From Gammaproteobacteria bacterium (GTDB lineage: Bacteria; Pseudomonadota; Gammaproteobacteria; Legionellales; Legionellaceae), in NCBI GenBank assembly GCA_022600575.1, contig JAHZKF010000088.1, positions 1 through 35,775 of the forward strand: a DNA stretch of 35,775 nucleotides. Reading direction: 5' to 3'. The notes under the pieces were generated by a model that had not been told where the DNA came from, did not search any database, and saw only the letters and a list, made by a program, of their open reading frames with translations. Position 1 is the first letter of the stretch, and the number at the start of each line of letters is the position of its first letter. Positions 33,945 through 35,775 of this stretch are shown in pieces. The position numbers were made by a program, and so were the translations under genes.

Positions 33945-34496
33945 ATGGGGTCTGATGCTGATGAAACCTTGTTAGAACTAAAAGACATGCTACACATGTT
34001 AAGTCGGTTGCTAGAAGAGACCAAGCAGTTAACGGTAGAAGACAAAAAAAGATTGCATGGGGAAATGAAGGCGTGTCGTGAGGTTTTTGCCGAGCGCTTA
34101 AAAGAGGCTCATTTTCATCAAGGCCAAGATGGTGGGGCTTGGGGTGATTTAGATGATAAAGATACGTGTGCAGACTTATTGGATGATATAACAGCATATG
34201 TTCGTTGTTATGGAGAAGGTGCATCTGATCAGGCAAAGCAAGAACATGTTGATATGATTACAGAGGATTTCTCAGCACTTCCTCAAAAAACACAAAAAAG
34301 TATTTTCCAACCCTTATTTGATTTTTTTAAAGATATTATAAAAGCAGTTACAAGAGTTTCTGCTAAGCCCTCAGATCCGAATAGACCGAGTTTTTTTAAT
34401 TCATCCACTTCGGGCGATAAGCCGTTTGAAGATGTTGATGAGCAACAAAAGAAAACAGGTGGCGCGCCTACACCTGATTCTACTTCAACTGATTAG
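33945..34496 (+). CDS. Unknown helical protein, tandem paralogue A
   Basis: A 183-residue acidic protein with a GGGGAAG ribosome binding site. It has an N-terminal helical region (ETLLELKDMLHMLSRLLEET), a motif LTxxxKxxLxxExxACxxxFxxxLxxA (29-55), a hydrophobic/amphipathic helix LFDFFKDIIKAV (~124-135), and a disordered Pro/Ser/Thr-rich tail ending in PTPDSTSTD. The motif and overall layout match the next gene at a constant offset of 11 residues, so the two are diverged tandem duplicates. There is no signal peptide and no recognised family. Small size, coil and disordered tail would suit a secreted effector, but there is no direct evidence. Confidence 0.6.
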   Translation: MGSDADETLLELKDMLHMLSRLLEETKQLTVEDKKRLHGEMKACREVFAERLKEAHFHQGQDGGAWGDLDDKDTCADLLDDITAYVRCYGEGASDQAKQEHVDMITEDFSALPQKTQKSIFQPLFDFFKDIIKAVTRVSAKPSDPNRPSFFNSSTSGDKPFEDVDEQQKKTGGAPTPDSTSTD

Positions 34497-34502
34497 ATAT
34501 AT

Positions 34503-34514
34503 CCTGAGCTCAGG
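34503..34514. repeat. Perfect 12-bp palindrome
   Basis: CCTGAGCTCAGG lies 6 bp after the stop of the first tandem paralogue, in the 118-bp gap before the second. No T run follows, so it is not a clear terminator. Confidence 0.3.
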
Positions 34515-34614
34515 TGCTGTGGCTTGTCCGGGTATCCAGGTAACAAAACTTGAATTGCTCTCAAAGTATACTATTTTTACGATTGTATACCAAATAAATA
34601 TTAGGGAGAACGAA

Positions 34615-35154
34615 ATGGCAGAGCAAAAAAAAGAAGATGGGAAAAAAGTTGAAAGTGCTCTTGTACAACAACTTAATAAAGAAATAGAAAAGGTGAATGA
34701 AAAATTAGCTCAGCTAGAAGCAGGAAAAGAGCTAACGCCAGATGTAAAAGAATCTTTAAGAGCAGAGATTCAAGCTTGTGTTAATGCTTTTATAAATCAG
34801 CTTGAAGATGCTAAAAAAGTGGAGGGTGGTTTAAGTGAAGGGGATGCTGAGGCAACTAAAAAGTTAATTGCACAGCTTAGTGAGTCTGTTAATCCTAAGA
34901 CTTACATGGACCATATTAGAGATTTTTTCCATGCAATTTCTGTAGGGTTTAAAAAGCATGTTATTGATAATGTGGTTGCTTTTTGTAAGGCTATTTATGA
35001 TGTTTGTGCTAAAATGTGTAATAAAGTAAGTGAAGCTGTTGGTGGTTTTTTTAAAACAGCTACTCCTGAGCAACAGCAACAAGCTAAAGAACAAAAAGGC
35101 ATGGAAGGTGAAGGTCATGATGCTGGCGGTACAACACCAGATCAAACTGTTTAG
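34615..35154 (+). CDS. Unknown helical protein, tandem paralogue B
   Basis: A 179-residue protein. The ATG at 34615 is preceded by a GGGAG site. The frame is open back to 34426, inside the previous gene, but no ribosome binding site supports that. It begins with a Lys/Glu coiled coil (VQQLNKEIEKVNEKLAQLEA), then the LTxxxKxxLxxExxACxxxFxxxLxxA motif (40-66) shared with the previous gene. A helical region with DFFHAISVGFKKHVIDNVV and several Cys follows (CKAIYDVCAKMCNKV). The tail is Gln/Gly-rich and ends in GGTTPDQTV. It has its own spacer with GTATAC repeats that might hold a promoter, and is followed by a strong terminator. Function unknown. Confidence 0.65.
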   Translation: MAEQKKEDGKKVESALVQQLNKEIEKVNEKLAQLEAGKELTPDVKESLRAEIQACVNAFINQLEDAKKVEGGLSEGDAEATKKLIAQLSESVNPKTYMDHIRDFFHAISVGFKKHVIDNVVAFCKAIYDVCAKMCNKVSEAVGGFFKTATPEQQQQAKEQKGMEGEGHDAGGTTPDQTV

Positions 35155-35189
35155 CATATAAATGTATGAAGTATAAACGCTATACGTAG

Positions 35190-35216
35190 AATGGGGCCAT
35201 ATGGCCCCATTTTTTA
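35190..35216 (+). terminator. Rho-independent terminator after paralogue B
   Basis: A perfect 22-base palindrome (AATGGGGCCAT / ATGGCCCCATT, able to form a GC-rich stem) is followed by a T tract continuing to 35215. It begins 35 bp after the stop codon. It is the clearest terminator in the window and marks the end of the tandem-paralogue unit. Confidence 0.85.
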
Positions 35217-35541
35217 TGTTTGATATGTTTGTGTCATAGGGGGGTATTTGTTCCTCTTTCTGTTATTCCCGTGCAGGCAGCGTTGTTGCATAAATACTAA
35301 TTTCACCCAAAACCCTCTTCCCTTACTTTCTACGTACCCCGCCATAGGTCTGTCTCTTCTACATAAGTTACAATGGATATATTTTCTTGCTGTGAAGATT
35401 TTAAAAAACCTTTAGACGATAAAATTTTGAACCCGTCGTTGCTGTATATACCCATTGCCAATGAAGTTGCGAGTTTGAGAATGCTTTGAGCCCTGAGAAT
35501 ACTCCCTCTCCCTCAGCGGTAAATATGCTAAAACACTGAGG
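35217..35541. other. Gene-poor intergenic region
   Basis: About 325 bp without a supported gene. It contains one 38-codon frame at 35373-35489 (+), translating to a sequence beginning MDIFSCCEDFKKPLDD, without a ribosome binding site. It reads somewhat like a protein and could be a gene remnant. A GGCAGCGTTGTTGCATAAAT stretch near 35277-35296 loosely recalls IS5-type transposon ends but has no partner here. The right edge is the inverted repeat described separately. Confidence 0.4.
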
Positions 35542-35570
35542 TTATGGCAGGGAGAGGGTTGGGGAGAGGG
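35504..35570. repeat. GGGAGAGGG/CCCTCTCCC inverted repeat
   Basis: CCCTCTCCC at 35504-35512 pairs with GGGAGAGGG at 35550-35558, and a second GGGGAGAGGG follows at 35561-35570. CCTCAG/CTGAGG (35511-35516, 35536-35541) offers an alternative inner stem. Repeats of this type are dispersed in many proteobacterial genomes. Here the right arm encodes the last residues of the DUF559 protein (LSPTLSLP). Confidence 0.55.
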
Positions 35571-35775
35571 CCTTATGAATGCTTGCTAAAACAGCTTTTG
35601 CAGATTGTAAAGCCTCGTGATTCCAAAATCGAAGTACTCGAAAACCACATGCTTCTAATTTCACTGTTCGTTGATTATCTTTTTCGTGGTCGATTAAATG
35701 CTGTCCACCATCAAGCTCGATGATGAGCTTCTTTTGGAAGCAAACAGAATCAACAATAAATCCTTCAATAGGCAC
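35542..35775 (-). CDS. DUF559 endonuclease-like protein, truncated by the window edge
   Basis: The C-terminal 77 codons of a DUF559 protein, a restriction-endonuclease-like fold related to very-short-patch repair nucleases. The core reads PIEGFIVDSVCFQKKLIIELDGGQH, with the Asp and the ELDGGQH catalytic region, then VLRFWNHEAL. In family members this part is preceded by 30-40 residues (typically ending in an FRRQ-type motif), so the GTG at the window edge is internal and the true start lies outside. The C-terminus runs into the G+A-rich repeat. DUF559 genes are often horizontally mobile, and their cellular role is poorly known. Confidence 0.82.
   Translation of the reverse strand: MPIEGFIVDSVCFQKKLIIELDGGQHLIDHEKDNQRTVKLEACGFRVLRFWNHEALQSAKAVLASIHKALSPTLSLP

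Noticed and set aside
35277-35296. IS5-type terminal repeat
   Set aside because: The similarity is from memory and short, with no transposase, partner end or target duplication.

Overview
The window looks like a chromosomal piece of a moderately AT-rich gammaproteobacterium. The ATP synthase, PriA, LpoA, RsmI, PepN, Hda and FumC proteins all read as gammaproteobacterial. Several accessory genes suggest an intracellular, Legionellales-like lifestyle (Legionella/Coxiella relatives): a secreted astacin protease of the LegP type, a patatin-like phospholipase, a TPR protein with a shortened paralogue, and unknown helical proteins, one ending in a glutamate-rich tail like those of Dot/Icm substrates. 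No secretion system is present here, so that placement is inference.

Layout. (1) 1-4974: the 3' part of the ATP synthase operon, atpH-atpA-atpG-atpD-atpC, closed by a terminator. The first ~113 bases do not look like atpF and read in frame into atpH as what resembles the N-terminus of another protein, so the left end may be a chimeric join. (2) 4975-10082: an accessory block with two DnaA-box-like sites, a TPR protein and its short paralogue, a Gly/Ala/His-rich unknown protein, and a GAF-PAS-GGDEF-EAL cyclic-di-GMP protein behind a perfect palindrome. (3) 10103-14482: priA, a PTPS/QueD-like protein lacking key catalytic residues, a MidA-type methyltransferase, and a divergent pteridine-reductase-type SDR. 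(4) 14613-19338: the most unusual block, a three-gene operon of unrecognised proteins facing a convergent coiled-coil protein with an acidic C-terminus. The third operon gene carries a strict 57-residue repeat. (5) 19381-27154: lpoA divergent from rsmI, then astacin, pepN and aroE, convergent with a patatin. (6) 27224-29777: hda-pgsA, trxA and rsmE on the minus strand. (7) 29894-33879: fumC, a tRNA-Leu(CAG) with its own strong promoter, a small unknown protein, and a DUF47-PiT phosphate transport pair. (8) 33945-35775: two tandem paralogous unknown proteins, a strong terminator, and a gene-poor tail with a G+A-rich inverted repeat running into the 3' end of a truncated DUF559 endonuclease-like gene.

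Housekeeping genes form ordinary short operons, while unknown genes sit in discrete islands between them (5.2-7.8, 14.6-19.3 and 33.9-35.2 kb). The best candidates for something new are the 57-residue repeat protein and its operon, the tandem paralogues at 33945-35154, the TPR protein with its short paralogue, and the catalytically altered PTPS homologue beside a pteridine reductase.
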